DNA of 64,000 nt from Campylobacter sp. RM5004 (lineage in GTDB: Bacteria > Campylobacterota > Campylobacteria > Campylobacterales > Campylobacteraceae), in NCBI RefSeq assembly GCF_022369455.1, contig NZ_CP059599.1, positions 338,409 through 402,408 of the forward strand, given 5' to 3'. Position 1 is the first letter of the stretch. Every line of letters begins with the position of its first letter. A program made the position numbers and the translations under genes. The notes beneath the pieces are model-generated. The model was not told the DNA's origin. It worked only from the letters and a program-made list of their open reading frames with translations, and ran no database searches. This document shows, in pieces, positions 46,564-55,016 of this stretch.

Positions 46564-47087
46564 ATTTGATTTTAGATTTTGACTTAGCTACTTTATTAGC
46601 GGTTGGGATTTTAGCTTTTTATTCTATTATTGCTTTAGCGATTTTTATTTATCGCTTAAGCAATATTTCAAAGTTTTATCAAGAAGAATTAAAATCATTA
46701 GATAGGTTATTAAAAAACCAAGATTTATCTTTTGAATCTTATTTTAAACCTTGTGAAGGTTCAAAAACAAAGCTAGAAATATACTATAACGAAGCAGGGA
46801 AAAACCTTAGCGAAGGTCTTACTTGGCTTAGCATTATAGCTACCACTTCGCCTTTCATAGGATTGTTTGGAACTGTTGTTTCAATTTACTTTACTTTAAT
46901 TTCTTTAAATGGTAATGCAGATATAAATCAAATTGCATCTCCAATAGGTCATGCCTTAATAGCAACTGCAAGTGGTATTATATCGGCGATTTTAGCTTAT
47001 ACTTTTCACTTAATTGTTAAAAGAAAAGTATTTGAATGTTTAAATATTTTAGAGAGTGAAATAAAGATTTTAAACAATGAAAAATAA
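46560..47087 (+). CDS. tolQ: TolQ/ExbB-family proton channel subunit
   Basis: 175 residues, three membrane helices. GLTWLSIIATTSPFIGLFGT and the IGHALIATASGIISAILAY block form the channel signature. It uses the proton gradient to energise TolA with TolR. The assignment to Tol rather than Ton is from the tolA-tolB-pal genes downstream. It follows the ATP synthase operon with overlap. Confidence 0.93.
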   Translation: MNLILDFDLATLLAVGILAFYSIIALAIFIYRLSNISKFYQEELKSLDRLLKNQDLSFESYFKPCEGSKTKLEIYYNEAGKNLSEGLTWLSIIATTSPFIGLFGTVVSIYFTLISLNGNADINQIASPIGHALIATASGIISAILAYTFHLIVKRKVFECLNILESEIKILNNEK

Positions 47088-47469
47088 TTTTTTAAACGAA
47101 GAGCCAGAATTAAACATAACGCCTTTAGTTGATGTTATGCTTGTTTTGATTGTAATTTTAATGTTAGTAATACCTAATTTAAAATATGATGAAAGCATAA
47201 ACCTTCCAAATGGCTCTAAAACAAATGTAAGCAAAGCAAAAAAAGAAGATATATTTGTAAGTATCACAAATAATGAAATCGTATTAAACAAAAAGAAATA
47301 TTCATATATTAGCTTTTTTGATAATTTTGCTTTAATTAAAAATCAATTAGATAAAGAAAAAATAGTTTATATAGCAGGCGATAAAGACATTAGTTATGAT
47401 AAGCTAATGCAAGTTTTAACTACTTTTAGCAAAGCAGGTTTTGTAAAAATTTCTCTACAAACAAAATGA
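47077..47469 (+). CDS. tolR: TolR/ExbD-family protein
   Basis: 130 residues. NITPLVDVMLVLIVILMLV has the membrane aspartate of the ExbD/TolR family, followed by a periplasmic domain with SITNNEIVLNKK and VYIAGDKDISYDKLMQVL. It completes the TolQR motor. It overlaps tolQ by 11 bp and tolA by 4 bp. Confidence 0.93.
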   Translation: MKNNFLNEEPELNITPLVDVMLVLIVILMLVIPNLKYDESINLPNGSKTNVSKAKKEDIFVSITNNEIVLNKKKYSYISFFDNFALIKNQLDKEKIVYIAGDKDISYDKLMQVLTTFSKAGFVKISLQTK

Positions 47470-48254
47470 GTAAAACAAAAGCATTTTTATTATCTTGTTT
47501 GATTTATATATTAAGCATATTAATTGTAATTTTATTACTTAAACTATTTGCTTCAAATAATGAAATTGTAAAATATGGAAATAGCGATATAAATATTTTA
47601 TTCGTTCAAGAAGATACTAATATAAACGAAGAAATAAAACAAGATTACACAAAAGAAGTTTCAAACAAAATAAACGAAAATATTGCAAATAATAGCAATG
47701 AAAATTCGGCAAAAGAAACACAAAAAGAAGAAGAAAAAAAAGAGAATTTGAATTCGGATTTTAGCGATTTGTTTAGTGATTTAAATGTAGCTAAAACAGA
47801 AACTAAAAAAGAAGTAAAAAAACAAGAAAATACTTTTAACGATGAACAATTAGCTGCATTAAAAAAACTACAAAATCAATTATCAAACACAACAATTAAA
47901 TCAAATAATAATTCAAAAAATACAACAACTTCAGCAAAAGTTGCAGGGATTTATGATGAATATTTTGGCAAAGTGAATGCTTATTTAAAAAATGTGTGGA
48001 GTTTAGTTACTGCAAATAGTAGCGGTATAAATGATAAAGAATTTTTTGAAGTAGCATTTACAATATCAAAAAATGGTATAATCAAACTTCATGATAATGG
48101 TTTTAATGAAAGTTCGGTATTAAGACAATACGCAAGAGTTTTTATAAAAACAATTAATCAACAAAATAAAAATTTAGGTATCCCACCAAATCAGCAAGAT
48201 TATAGTGGCAATTTAAGACTTTCAGTCGTATTAAGTATCAAGGAGATAAAATGA
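47466..48254 (+). CDS. tolA: TolA-like energy-transducing periplasmic protein
   Basis: 262 residues. A single N-terminal helix (SCLIYILSILIVILLLKLF) precedes a long Lys/Glu/Asn-rich linker and a C-terminal TolA/TonB-type domain (YFGKVNAYLKNVWSL and FEVAFTISKNGIIKL). TolA spans the periplasm to Pal and TolB. The linker contains a repeat copy at 47744-47761 in the stop-avoiding form. Placement between tolR and tolB is decisive. Confidence 0.88.
   Translation: MSKTKAFLLSCLIYILSILIVILLLKLFASNNEIVKYGNSDINILFVQEDTNINEEIKQDYTKEVSNKINENIANNSNENSAKETQKEEEKKENLNSDFSDLFSDLNVAKTETKKEVKKQENTFNDEQLAALKKLQNQLSNTTIKSNNNSKNTTTSAKVAGIYDEYFGKVNAYLKNVWSLVTANSSGINDKEFFEVAFTISKNGIIKLHDNGFNESSVLRQYARVFIKTINQQNKNLGIPPNQQDYSGNLRLSVVLSIKEIK
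47744..47761 (+). repeat. Dispersed 18-bp repeat inside tolA (stop-avoiding variant)
   Basis: Reads GAATTTGAATTCGGATTT. The frame is AAT TTG AAT TCG GAT; an A in place of the C would give TAG. Confidence 0.7.
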
Positions 48255-49420
48255 AAAAGATAGTTTTATTATTTTTTAGTTTAGTTTGCTTAAGCGCCGA
48301 TATTATTATGGATGTAGTAAGCGAACAACAGGTTTTACCTAAGATTAGAATTACAACTAGTAGTTTAGTTAATTTTGATTTTGATAAGGTGATTAAAAAT
48401 GATGTTTTAGTAAGTTCAAAATTTGAAGTTACAGATAGCGCAGATGCTAATTATGAGTTAAATTATACTTTAGTTCCTAGTGGAAATAATTATGATTTAA
48501 CTATTGTTTTAAAAGGTGAAAATAATGTAAGTAAATATGAAAATAAATTTTCTTATCCAAAAAATGCTTATGTGTTTTTATCTCATAAAGCAATATCAAC
48601 TATGCTAAAAGATTTAAAAATAGCAGATATAGATTGGATGAATAGAAAAATTTTAATAACAAGAAAAATAGCTGCAAAACAAAGCCAAATTTTAATCGCT
48701 GATTATACTCTTAATTATCAAAAGATAATTATGCAAGGCGGACTTAATTTATTTGCAAAATGGGCTAATGAAGAGCAAAATGCTTTTTATTACACAGACT
48801 ATAATAAAGATACTTTAAGTATTTATAAATATAACTTATTAAACAATCAAAAAACATTGATTACTCAAGGCGTTGGAATGCTTGCTTTAAGTGATATTAG
48901 TAAAGATGGAAGTAAGGCATTGATTACTAAAACCATAGAAGATCAGCCAGAAGTATTTTTATTTGATTTAAACACAAAAGCTAGTAAAAGACTAACGAAC
49001 TATAAAGGAATTGATGTTAGCGCTAAGTTTTTAGGAGATAATTCATTTGCTTTTGTTAGTGATAGAAGTTCATATCCTAATTTATATATGCAAGGACTTG
49101 ATAAAAATAATGCTACTCAATTAGTTTATCATGGTAAAAACAATTCAGCATTTAGTGTATTTAATAATTACATAGTTTATTCAAGTCGTGAAAAATCAGG
49201 GGATTTTAATCTATATGTAATGGCAACTGATTCTCAATACGTAAGACAACTTACATTAAATGGAAGAAATATATTTCCTAATTTTAGCAATGATGGAAAG
49301 ACAATTATGTTTATAAAATTACTAGGAATGCAAAGTTCTTTAGGGATATTAAGACTTGATGAGAATAAAGTGTATCATTTCCCTTTAAAAGTTGGCAAAA
49401 TTTCAACTTTAGATTGGTAA
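48251..49420 (+). CDS. tolB: Tol-Pal system beta-propeller protein TolB
   Basis: 389 residues. A signal peptide (KKIVLLFFSLVCLSA) leads to the periplasmic N-domain and the six-bladed propeller, whose blades carry the LSPDG-like pattern (SDISKDGSKALIT, FLGDNSFAFVSDRSSYPNLY, PNFSNDGKTIMFI). TolB binds Pal and TolA. It is shorter than E. coli TolB (430) but normal for Campylobacter. It overlaps tolA by 4 bp. Confidence 0.94.
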   Translation: MKKIVLLFFSLVCLSADIIMDVVSEQQVLPKIRITTSSLVNFDFDKVIKNDVLVSSKFEVTDSADANYELNYTLVPSGNNYDLTIVLKGENNVSKYENKFSYPKNAYVFLSHKAISTMLKDLKIADIDWMNRKILITRKIAAKQSQILIADYTLNYQKIIMQGGLNLFAKWANEEQNAFYYTDYNKDTLSIYKYNLLNNQKTLITQGVGMLALSDISKDGSKALITKTIEDQPEVFLFDLNTKASKRLTNYKGIDVSAKFLGDNSFAFVSDRSSYPNLYMQGLDKNNATQLVYHGKNNSAFSVFNNYIVYSSREKSGDFNLYVMATDSQYVRQLTLNGRNIFPNFSNDGKTIMFIKLLGMQSSLGILRLDENKVYHFPLKVGKISTLDW

Positions 49421-49446
49421 TTAAATAAATTTAAAGTTTTTAGAAC

Positions 49447-49452
49447 TATAAT
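49447..49452 (+). promoter_or_regulatory. -10 element for pal
   Basis: TATAAT lies 31 bases before the pal ATG in the only real gap of the tol block. It suggests pal is also transcribed on its own. Confidence 0.5.
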
Positions 49453-49482
49453 TTACTTTACTTTTAATTGAAAGGAATAATA

Positions 49483-49971
49483 ATGAAAAAATTAGCTTAT
49501 GCGGTTGCTTTAGCAGCTTTAGTTGTTGGTTGTAGTCAAAAGGCTACAGTTGAGGCTCCAAAAAAAGTTGAGCCAGCTCCAGAAATCAATGTAGATGTAA
49601 AAGAAGATATTAATACTAAGATAGATAGAATTAATAATTCTTTAGGTAAAGTTTATTTTGATTTTGACAAATACGACATTCGTTCAGATATGTATGGCGT
49701 AGTATCAAACAATGCTGGTTTATTAAATGGCGATGGTAAAGATTTAAATATCGTTGTTGAAGGTAACTGCGATGAGTGGGGTAGTGAAGAATATAACCAA
49801 GCTCTAGGTTTAAAAAGAGCAAAAGCTGTTAAAGATGGCTTAGAAGCTCAAGGCGTAAATAGCTCAAGAATTACAATTAAGAGCTATGGCGAAAACAACC
49901 CAGTTTGCAATGATAAAACTAAAGAATGTGATGCTCAAAATCGTAGAGCTGAAACAAAAGTTCAGTTTTAA
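49483..49971 (+). CDS. pal: Peptidoglycan-associated lipoprotein Pal (Omp18)
   Basis: 162 residues from the ATG after AAAGGAATA. Lipobox ALVVGCSQK predicts acylation at the cysteine. The OmpA-like domain (VYFDFDKYDIRSDM, VEGNCDEWGSEEYNQALGLKRA) binds peptidoglycan. Pal is the anchor of the Tol-Pal system and is a known Campylobacter antigen (Omp18). Confidence 0.96.
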   Translation: MKKLAYAVALAALVVGCSQKATVEAPKKVEPAPEINVDVKEDINTKIDRINNSLGKVYFDFDKYDIRSDMYGVVSNNAGLLNGDGKDLNIVVEGNCDEWGSEEYNQALGLKRAKAVKDGLEAQGVNSSRITIKSYGENNPVCNDKTKECDAQNRRAETKVQF

Positions 49972-49974
49972 TAA

Positions 49975-50811
49975 ATGATAAAAAAAATAATATTTTTAGG
50001 GGCTTTAGCCCCTATTATTTATGCGGAAACTTCAGCCTTTAATGCAGGCAATATAAACCTTAAAGAACCTTATGGACTTACAGAGAACGAAAAAGTATTG
50101 TTAGAAAATAAAAAAAAGGTTGAAACTCTTAGCAAAGATTACACTGGCGTTGATTTTAAAACAAACAAAGCTTTAGAGAGAATTGAAGGAATTCAAAGCG
50201 TAATAGATGATTTAAACAATAAAACTTACAATTTTGAAGGTAAGTTATTAGAAGTTGAGAAATTCTCAAAAGAAAAATCAGAAAGTTATGATAAAGAACT
50301 TGCAGATATAAAACAAGAATTAAAAAATCAAAGATATGCGATTAATCAATTAAAAAAGGCTTTAAGCGAACTAACTAATTTAGTGGGTAGTTTAGGAGAG
50401 AGTAAAGCTGCAAAAATTTCAAATATAGAGCTTAACACAAATAATGTAACAGCTCAAACTCCAGCACAAAAAATGGATAACGCTATAAGTTTATTTAATA
50501 GTAAAAACTATGATGCTGCTGCTAAAATATTTGAAGAATTAGCAAACTCAAGACATAAACCTGCTCAATGTAATTTTTATTTAGGTCAAATAGCTTATGC
50601 AAAAAAAGATTATAATAACGCAATTTATTATTATAAAACAAGTTCAGATTTATATAACGCACAAGGGGTAAAAGCTCCTAATATGCCTTTAATTTTATTA
50701 AACACAGCTAATTCATTAAAAGCAATTAATGAGCTAGATAAGGCAAATAATTTTTATGCTGCACTTAAAAAACAATTTCCAAATTCAAGTGAAGCAAAAA
50801 GTATAAATTAA
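49975..50811 (+). CDS. cpoB: Tol-Pal system protein CpoB (YbgF)
   Basis: 278 residues. A signal peptide (IFLGALAPIIYA) is followed by a coiled coil (about 95-145) and C-terminal TPR repeats (about 160-275: NAISLFNSKNYDAAAKIFEE, NFYLGQIAYAKKDYNNAIYY). CpoB trimers couple peptidoglycan synthesis to outer-membrane constriction. It follows pal by 3 bp, the standard place. Confidence 0.92.
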   Translation: MIKKIIFLGALAPIIYAETSAFNAGNINLKEPYGLTENEKVLLENKKKVETLSKDYTGVDFKTNKALERIEGIQSVIDDLNNKTYNFEGKLLEVEKFSKEKSESYDKELADIKQELKNQRYAINQLKKALSELTNLVGSLGESKAAKISNIELNTNNVTAQTPAQKMDNAISLFNSKNYDAAAKIFEELANSRHKPAQCNFYLGQIAYAKKDYNNAIYYYKTSSDLYNAQGVKAPNMPLILLNTANSLKAINELDKANNFYAALKKQFPNSSEAKSIN

Positions 50812-50826
50812 TAGAAAGGATAAAGT

Positions 50827-51408
50827 ATGGCTATACAAAAAGATAGTGTTGTATCACTTAATTTTATATTGCGTGATGCTAAAACTAACGAAGTGTTAGA
50901 AAACAATACTGATTTTCATCCTATTTCATTTTTATTAGGAAGAAATCAAGTATTAGAAGCTTTAGAAGAAGAAATCGCTAAATTAAATGAAGGCGATGAA
51001 AGTGATATCTTAATTACAAAAGATAAAGCATGGCAAGAATACGATGAGAATTTGATTCAGGAATTACCAAAAGAACAATTCGCTGGAATTGAACTTAAAG
51101 TTGGATTAGAATTATTCGGCGAGAATGAAGATGGTTCAACTGTAAGAGTTGTTGTAAAAGAAATCAAAAATGATACAGTAGTAATTGATTATAATCATCC
51201 TTATGCAGGAAAAGATTTATTATTTACAGTAAGCATTAAAGAAGTAAGAGAGGCAACAGAAGATGAACTAGCAAGTGGTGTAGTAGCACAAGCTGGTGGT
51301 TGTGGTTGTGGAAATCACGGACACGGTGGATGCAAAGGCGATGGAAGTTGCGGACATCATGATCATGATGAAGAAGAACACCATCATCACCACGGCGGCG
51401 GTTGCTGA
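50827..51408 (+). CDS. slyD: FKBP-type peptidyl-prolyl isomerase SlyD
   Basis: 193 residues. The FKBP core (VVSLNFILRDAKTNEVLENN, FLLGRNQVLEALEEEI) has the inserted chaperone flap. The C-terminal 45 residues are a Gly/His/Cys tail with five consecutive histidines and several cysteines, suited to nickel or zinc binding, as in E. coli SlyD. It is last in the tol block, and a hairpin lies 43 bp after its stop. A repeat copy is inside at 51048-51065. Confidence 0.94.
   Translation: MAIQKDSVVSLNFILRDAKTNEVLENNTDFHPISFLLGRNQVLEALEEEIAKLNEGDESDILITKDKAWQEYDENLIQELPKEQFAGIELKVGLELFGENEDGSTVRVVVKEIKNDTVVIDYNHPYAGKDLLFTVSIKEVREATEDELASGVVAQAGGCGCGNHGHGGCKGDGSCGHHDHDEEEHHHHHGGGC
51048..51065 (+). repeat. 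Dispersed 18-bp repeat inside slyD (stop-avoiding variant)
   Basis: Reads GAATTTGATTCAGGAATT, one base from the variant at 54758. The frame is AAT TTG ATT CAG GAA; a T in place of the C would give TAG. Confidence 0.65.
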
Positions 51409-51451
51409 AGAAGTTAATTAGGGCTAAGGTTTAGCTAAACTATAACTTTTT

Positions 51452-51470
51452 AAGGCGACTTGGTCGCCTT
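51452..51470 (+). terminator. GC-rich hairpin downstream of slyD
   Basis: AAGGCGAC, a 3-base spacer, GTCGCCTT. It is the strongest GC stem in the 230-bp gap between slyD and fabD. No T-run follows on the plus strand, so termination is probable but not certain. Confidence 0.55.
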
Positions 51471-51515
51471 AGCTTAATAAGACAAGGATTATTATAAATC
51501 TTCATTATTAGTTTT

Positions 51516-51535
51516 GATTATTGTTTGTAATAATC
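51516..51535 (+). terminator. AT hairpin in the slyD-fabD gap
   Basis: GATTATT, 6-base loop, AATAATC, followed by a T-rich run (GTTTTCTTGTT). It may act as a secondary terminator. The rest of the gap shows only AT-rich sequence before the fabD RBS (AAAGGAA). Confidence 0.35.
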
Positions 51536-51638
51536 GTTTTCTTGTTAAATCAGATTTTAGTATTGTTATTAATATTTATAAGATTTTTAATTAGAAAATT
51601 TTGGTCATTTAGCTTAGAATAAATTAAAAGGAAAAAAT

Positions 51639-52613
51639 ATGAATTACGCTTTTATTTACCCAGGACAAGGCTCACAAAGTGCTTTTATGGGAAAGGATTT
51701 GTATGATAATTTTGAGTTTGTAAGAAAAACTTATGATGAAGTTAGCGAATTTTGTGATATTGATTTTAAAGAATTAATTTTTAGTGAAAATGAAAGATTA
51801 AATATAAGTGAATTTACTCAACCTGCAATATTGCTAAATAGCATGATGTATTATAAGGTTTTTGAAAAACTATTAGATGAAAATAAAATTTCTTTAAGAG
51901 AGAGTAATCACACAGCATTTTTAAGTAAGAAAAACACTCCTTCACTAGGTCATTCTTTAGGAGAGTTTTCGGCTCTTTGTGCAAATAAAGCAATTGATTT
52001 AAAAAATGCTTTAAAATTAGTTAATATGCGTGGTAAATTTATGCAAGAGTGCGCAAGTAGTGAAAATCCAGCTTCAATGATGGTAATACTTGGCTTAAAT
52101 GATAGTGATGTTGAGATGATTTGCAATAAAGCAAATGCAGAAAACAAACAAATCTATGCAGCAAATTATAATTGCGATGGACAAATCGTGGTTGCAGGGA
52201 TTAAAAAAGACTTAGAAGAGAGTGCCGAGCTTTTTAAAAGTGCTGGTGCAAAAAGAGCAATGATGCTTAATATGAGTGTTGCAAGTCATTGTCCTTTAAT
52301 GCAAAATGCAGCTAATAAACTTGAAGAGTTTTTAGTGTTTAATGATAATTTTACTCCTGTTATTTCAAATGCTACAAAACTTGCTTATAACACACAAAAT
52401 GAAGCAAAACAAGCAATAAAAGAGCAATTAATTAAGCCTGTTTTATATAAGCAAAGTATTTTAGAGCTTGAAAGTAGTGTTGATGGCTTTATAGAATTTG
52501 GTAGCAATGTATTATGTGGTTTAAACAAAAAAATTACACAAAAAGAAAGCGTAAGCATAAAAAGCTTAGATGATATAAATAATTTTATAAAAGCAATTAA
52601 GGAAAAATTATGA
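51639..52613 (+). CDS. fabD: Malonyl-CoA:ACP transacylase
   Basis: 324 residues. YIYPGQGSQ-like FIYPGQGSQSAFMG at the start, the nucleophile GHSLGEFSAL, and ASHCPLMQNAA with the catalytic histidine are clear. It loads malonyl groups on ACP for fatty acid elongation. The stop overlaps the mtnN-ttcA gene (ATGA), the same neighbour order as in C. jejuni. Confidence 0.96.
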   Translation: MNYAFIYPGQGSQSAFMGKDLYDNFEFVRKTYDEVSEFCDIDFKELIFSENERLNISEFTQPAILLNSMMYYKVFEKLLDENKISLRESNHTAFLSKKNTPSLGHSLGEFSALCANKAIDLKNALKLVNMRGKFMQECASSENPASMMVILGLNDSDVEMICNKANAENKQIYAANYNCDGQIVVAGIKKDLEESAELFKSAGAKRAMMLNMSVASHCPLMQNAANKLEEFLVFNDNFTPVISNATKLAYNTQNEAKQAIKEQLIKPVLYKQSILELESSVDGFIEFGSNVLCGLNKKITQKESVSIKSLDDINNFIKAIKEKL

Positions 52614-54058
52614 AAATAGCAATTCTAGGTGCTATGCGTGAAGAAATTGAACCGATTTTAAAAGAGTATTCATATAAAGAAAGCAAATACGCAAATAATA
52701 ATTATTATTTTATTGACTATGCAGGGCATGAGCTAATTGTTGCAAACTCAAAAATAGGTAAAGTAAATGCAGCTATTAGTGCAAGTGTTATGATAGAAAA
52801 ATATAAGGCTGATTGTTTATTATTTACAGGCGTTGCTGGTTCGCTAAATCCTGAGCTAAAAATCGGAGATTTATTAATAGCTAATGAATTAGTTCAGCAC
52901 GATGTTGATATTACTGCATTTGGCCATAAGCCTGGCTTTGTGCCTGATACAAGCGTTTATATTAAAACAAACGAAAAGTTAAATAATATCGCTAAAAAAG
53001 TTGCAAAAGAATTAAATCTTAATGTAAAAGAAGGAATCATAGCTACAGCTGATCAATTTATTTGCGATGAAAACAAAAAAACTTGGATAAGAGATACATT
53101 TAATGCAGATGCTGTGGAGATGGAAGGAGCTAGTGTTGCTTTGGTTTGCGAAAGCCTTAATGTGCCTTGTATGATATTAAGAGCGATTAGTGATGATGCT
53201 AGTGGAAATGCTGATGTTAGTTTTGATGAGTTTTTAGAACTAGCTGCAAAAAATAGTGCTAATTTTGTTTTAAAAATGTGCGAACATTTGTTTAAAAATG
53301 AGCTTAGTAAAAGACTTATAAAAGAAGTTGCAAGAGCTTGTGATAAGTTTGACTTAATAGAAGAAGGCGATAAGGTTTTAGTAGGTCTTAGCGGCGGAAA
53401 AGATAGTTTAAGCTTATTAATGCTACTAAAACATATGCAAAGAGCTGTTCCTTTTAAATTTGATTTTGAAGCTGTAACGCTTAGTTATGGAATGGGTGAA
53501 GATTATAAATATTTAAGTAATTATTGCAAGATTTTAGGCATTAAACATACTATAATTGATAGTAATATTTACGAGATTTCAAGTGAGAAAATCCGTAAAA
53601 ATTCAAGCTTTTGCTCGTTCTTTTCTCGTATGAGAAGAGGGTATTTATATACTTACGCAAAAGAAAATGGCTTTAATAAATTAGCTCTAGGTCATCATTT
53701 AGATGATGCTATTGAGAGCTTTTTTATGAACTTTACTTATAACGGCGCTTTAAGAACACTTGCAGCGAAATTTACTTCAGCTCAAGGGGTTACCGTAATT
53801 CGCCCTTTAATTTTCGTTCGTGAAAGAATGCTAAGAGAAAATGCTATAAAAAATGGGCTTAAAACAATAGGCGATGAAGCGTGTCCTGCTATGAGATTTG
53901 ATGTGAAAATGCCACACGCAAGAGCAGAAACAAAAGAGCTTTTAGCAAGTCTTGAAGCACAAAATCCAAAATTATTCAAAAGCCTTGAAAACGCATTTTT
54001 TAATATTCATTATGATACATTCTTTGCAAACGAAGGTGCTAATTATTGCAAGGAATAA
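52610..54058 (+). CDS. MtnN (MTA/SAH nucleosidase) fused to a TtcA-like tRNA thiolation enzyme
   Basis: 482 residues in one uninterrupted frame. Residues 1-228 are a complete MtnN (MKIAILGAMREEIEPIL, TGVAGSLNP, VEMEGASVALVC, RAISDDASG), which splits methylthioadenosine, S-adenosylhomocysteine and the aminofutalosine of menaquinone synthesis. Residues from about 235 are an ATP-PP-loop protein (SGGKDS at 261-266, LGHHLDDAIESFF, SRMRRGYLYTYA) like TtcA, which thiolates cytidine 32 of tRNA. One cysteine of the usual CxxC cluster is replaced (CSFF). In C. jejuni, as I recall, these are two genes. An internal ATG at codon 223 could also start a free TtcA part. Confidence 0.85.
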   Translation: MKIAILGAMREEIEPILKEYSYKESKYANNNYYFIDYAGHELIVANSKIGKVNAAISASVMIEKYKADCLLFTGVAGSLNPELKIGDLLIANELVQHDVDITAFGHKPGFVPDTSVYIKTNEKLNNIAKKVAKELNLNVKEGIIATADQFICDENKKTWIRDTFNADAVEMEGASVALVCESLNVPCMILRAISDDASGNADVSFDEFLELAAKNSANFVLKMCEHLFKNELSKRLIKEVARACDKFDLIEEGDKVLVGLSGGKDSLSLLMLLKHMQRAVPFKFDFEAVTLSYGMGEDYKYLSNYCKILGIKHTIIDSNIYEISSEKIRKNSSFCSFFSRMRRGYLYTYAKENGFNKLALGHHLDDAIESFFMNFTYNGALRTLAAKFTSAQGVTVIRPLIFVRERMLRENAIKNGLKTIGDEACPAMRFDVKMPHARAETKELLASLEAQNPKLFKSLENAFFNIHYDTFFANEGANYCKE

Positions 54059-54657
54059 TCTTAAATACAATAAGTGTAAGGGATAAGGATTTAATAGTCT
54101 TTATCCTTGATAATAACGAGCTTATTAAATGTTATAGATTTTATGGAGTTAGACATTCTCATTTAATAATCGGAAATATGATTGATTATGAGCTTGATAT
54201 TAGACCTTTGTTTTTACCTAAACTTCATTCTACAATGCAACTAGCTTTGCCTTTAAAATCTGTTGAAATCATTAAAGCTTGGCAGGACTTTTGCTTTCTT
54301 TTATACGAGCATTTAAAGGATAATCAAGAGTGCGGAGAGTTTTATTATAATTTGTGTCTTAGGATACTCAAAAGACTTGAAATTCAAGATTATAAAAGGG
54401 TTTTCCTTGACGCTTATTCGCTTATGATTGAGCATGAAGGAAGGCTTAATTTTAGTCAAAATTGCGTTGAATGTGGCAAGGAGCTGAGTGATTATTTTTT
54501 ACTTGGAGAAGGCTTTTTGATGTATTGCAATGGCTGTAAAAATAGTGTAAAAATCAATAAATTTAAAATGAAAGATTATTTACAGCATAAAACCTCATCT
54601 ATTTTTGAAGATGATGAGATTGATTTGCTTTATAAGGTATTTTCTAAAAAACTTTAA
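54046..54657 (+). CDS. recO: Recombination mediator RecO
   Basis: 203 residues from a TTG inside the end of the previous gene. MQGIILNTISVRDKDLIVFI is the OB-fold start, and CVECGKELSD with YCNGC form the C-terminal zinc site. RecO with RecR loads RecA on SSB-coated DNA. It is a short RecO, as in other Campylobacterota. Its 3' end is duplicated in the following tandem repeat. Confidence 0.85.
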   Translation: MQGIILNTISVRDKDLIVFILDNNELIKCYRFYGVRHSHLIIGNMIDYELDIRPLFLPKLHSTMQLALPLKSVEIIKAWQDFCFLLYEHLKDNQECGEFYYNLCLRILKRLEIQDYKRVFLDAYSLMIEHEGRLNFSQNCVECGKELSDYFLLGEGFLMYCNGCKNSVKINKFKMKDYLQHKTSSIFEDDEIDLLYKVFSKKL

Positions 54658-54676
54658 TATTTTAAAAAGTTTCAAA

Positions 54677-54694
54677 GAATTTGAAATAGGAATT
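54677..54694 (+). repeat. Dispersed 18-bp repeat, intergenic, left arm of hairpin
   Basis: Reads GAATTTGAAATAGGAATT, the consensus, 20 bp past the recO stop. Confidence 0.85.
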
Positions 54695-54712
54695 TGATAA
54701 AAATAATTTTTA

Positions 54713-54730
54713 AATTCCTAATTCAAATTC
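54713..54730 (-). repeat. Dispersed 18-bp repeat, intergenic, right arm of hairpin
   Basis: Minus strand reads GAATTTGAATTAGGAATT; inverted relative to 54677. Confidence 0.85.
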
Positions 54731-54757
54731 CTTGATTTAAAAGCTTAAAATGTTTAA

Positions 54758-54775
54758 GAATTTGATTTAGGAATT
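54758..54775 (+). repeat. Dispersed 18-bp repeat, intergenic variant
   Basis: Reads GAATTTGATTTAGGAATT, the same variant as in waaF. Confidence 0.8.
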
Positions 54776-54779
54776 AGAC

Positions 54780-54861
54780 CTAAATTAAATCTCTTTTATA
54801 AATGCTTTTTAGTTTTCTATCTAGTTTATAGCAAACTTCATAAATTGCTGGAATTGCAAAT
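54780..54861 (-). pseudogene. Duplicated C-terminal fragment of cmeF
   Basis: Codes for the last 27 residues of CmeF (from IPAIYEVCYKLDRKLKS to RDLI and stop) with one silent change. There is no start and no upstream coding sequence, so it is a fragment produced by the tandem duplication. Confidence 0.9.
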
Positions 54862-54913
54862 CTATTTTAAAAGGTATTTTCTAAAAAACTTTAATATTTT
54901 AAAAAGTTTCAAA

Positions 54914-54931
54914 GAATTTGAAATGGGAATT
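54914..54931 (+). repeat. Dispersed 18-bp repeat in copy 2 of the duplication
   Basis: Reads GAATTTGAAATGGGAATT, with one change from its copy-1 partner. Confidence 0.8.
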
Positions 54932-54949
54932 CGATAAAAATAATTTTTA

Positions 54950-54967
54950 AATTCCTAATTCAAATTC
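54950..54967 (-). repeat. Dispersed 18-bp repeat in copy 2 of the duplication
   Basis: Minus strand reads GAATTTGAATTAGGAATT. Confidence 0.85.
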
Positions 54968-54994
54968 CTTGATTTAAAAGCTTAAAATGTTTAA

Positions 54995-55012
54995 GAATTT
55001 GATTTAGGAATT
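54995..55012 (+). repeat. Dispersed 18-bp repeat in copy 2, next to the cmeF stop
   Basis: Reads GAATTTGATTTAGGAATT and ends 4 bases from the cmeF stop codon. Confidence 0.8.
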
Positions 55013-55016
55013 AGAC

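Larger units (their letters stand above)
54677..54730. terminator. Long hairpin from inverted repeat copies after recO
   Basis: The two copies pair with one mismatch around an 18-base AT loop. The hairpin lies between the convergent recO and cmeF and recurs, with slight changes, in copy 2 at 54914-54967. Confidence 0.6.
54634..54861. repeat. 228-bp tandem duplication, copy 1
   Basis: Copy 1 includes the true 3' end of recO, three copies of the 18-bp repeat, and a second version of the last 27 codons of cmeF. It matches copy 2 at 225 of 228 positions, with differences at 54688, 54695 and 54786. The copies are 237 bp apart with a 9-bp spacer. This region, 54658-55016, has no intact gene. Confidence 0.95.

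Noticed and set aside
51295-51408. Histidine run of slyD as an artificial tag
   Set aside because: SlyD proteins naturally end in His/Cys-rich metal-binding tails, and the tail here continues with Gly and Cys.
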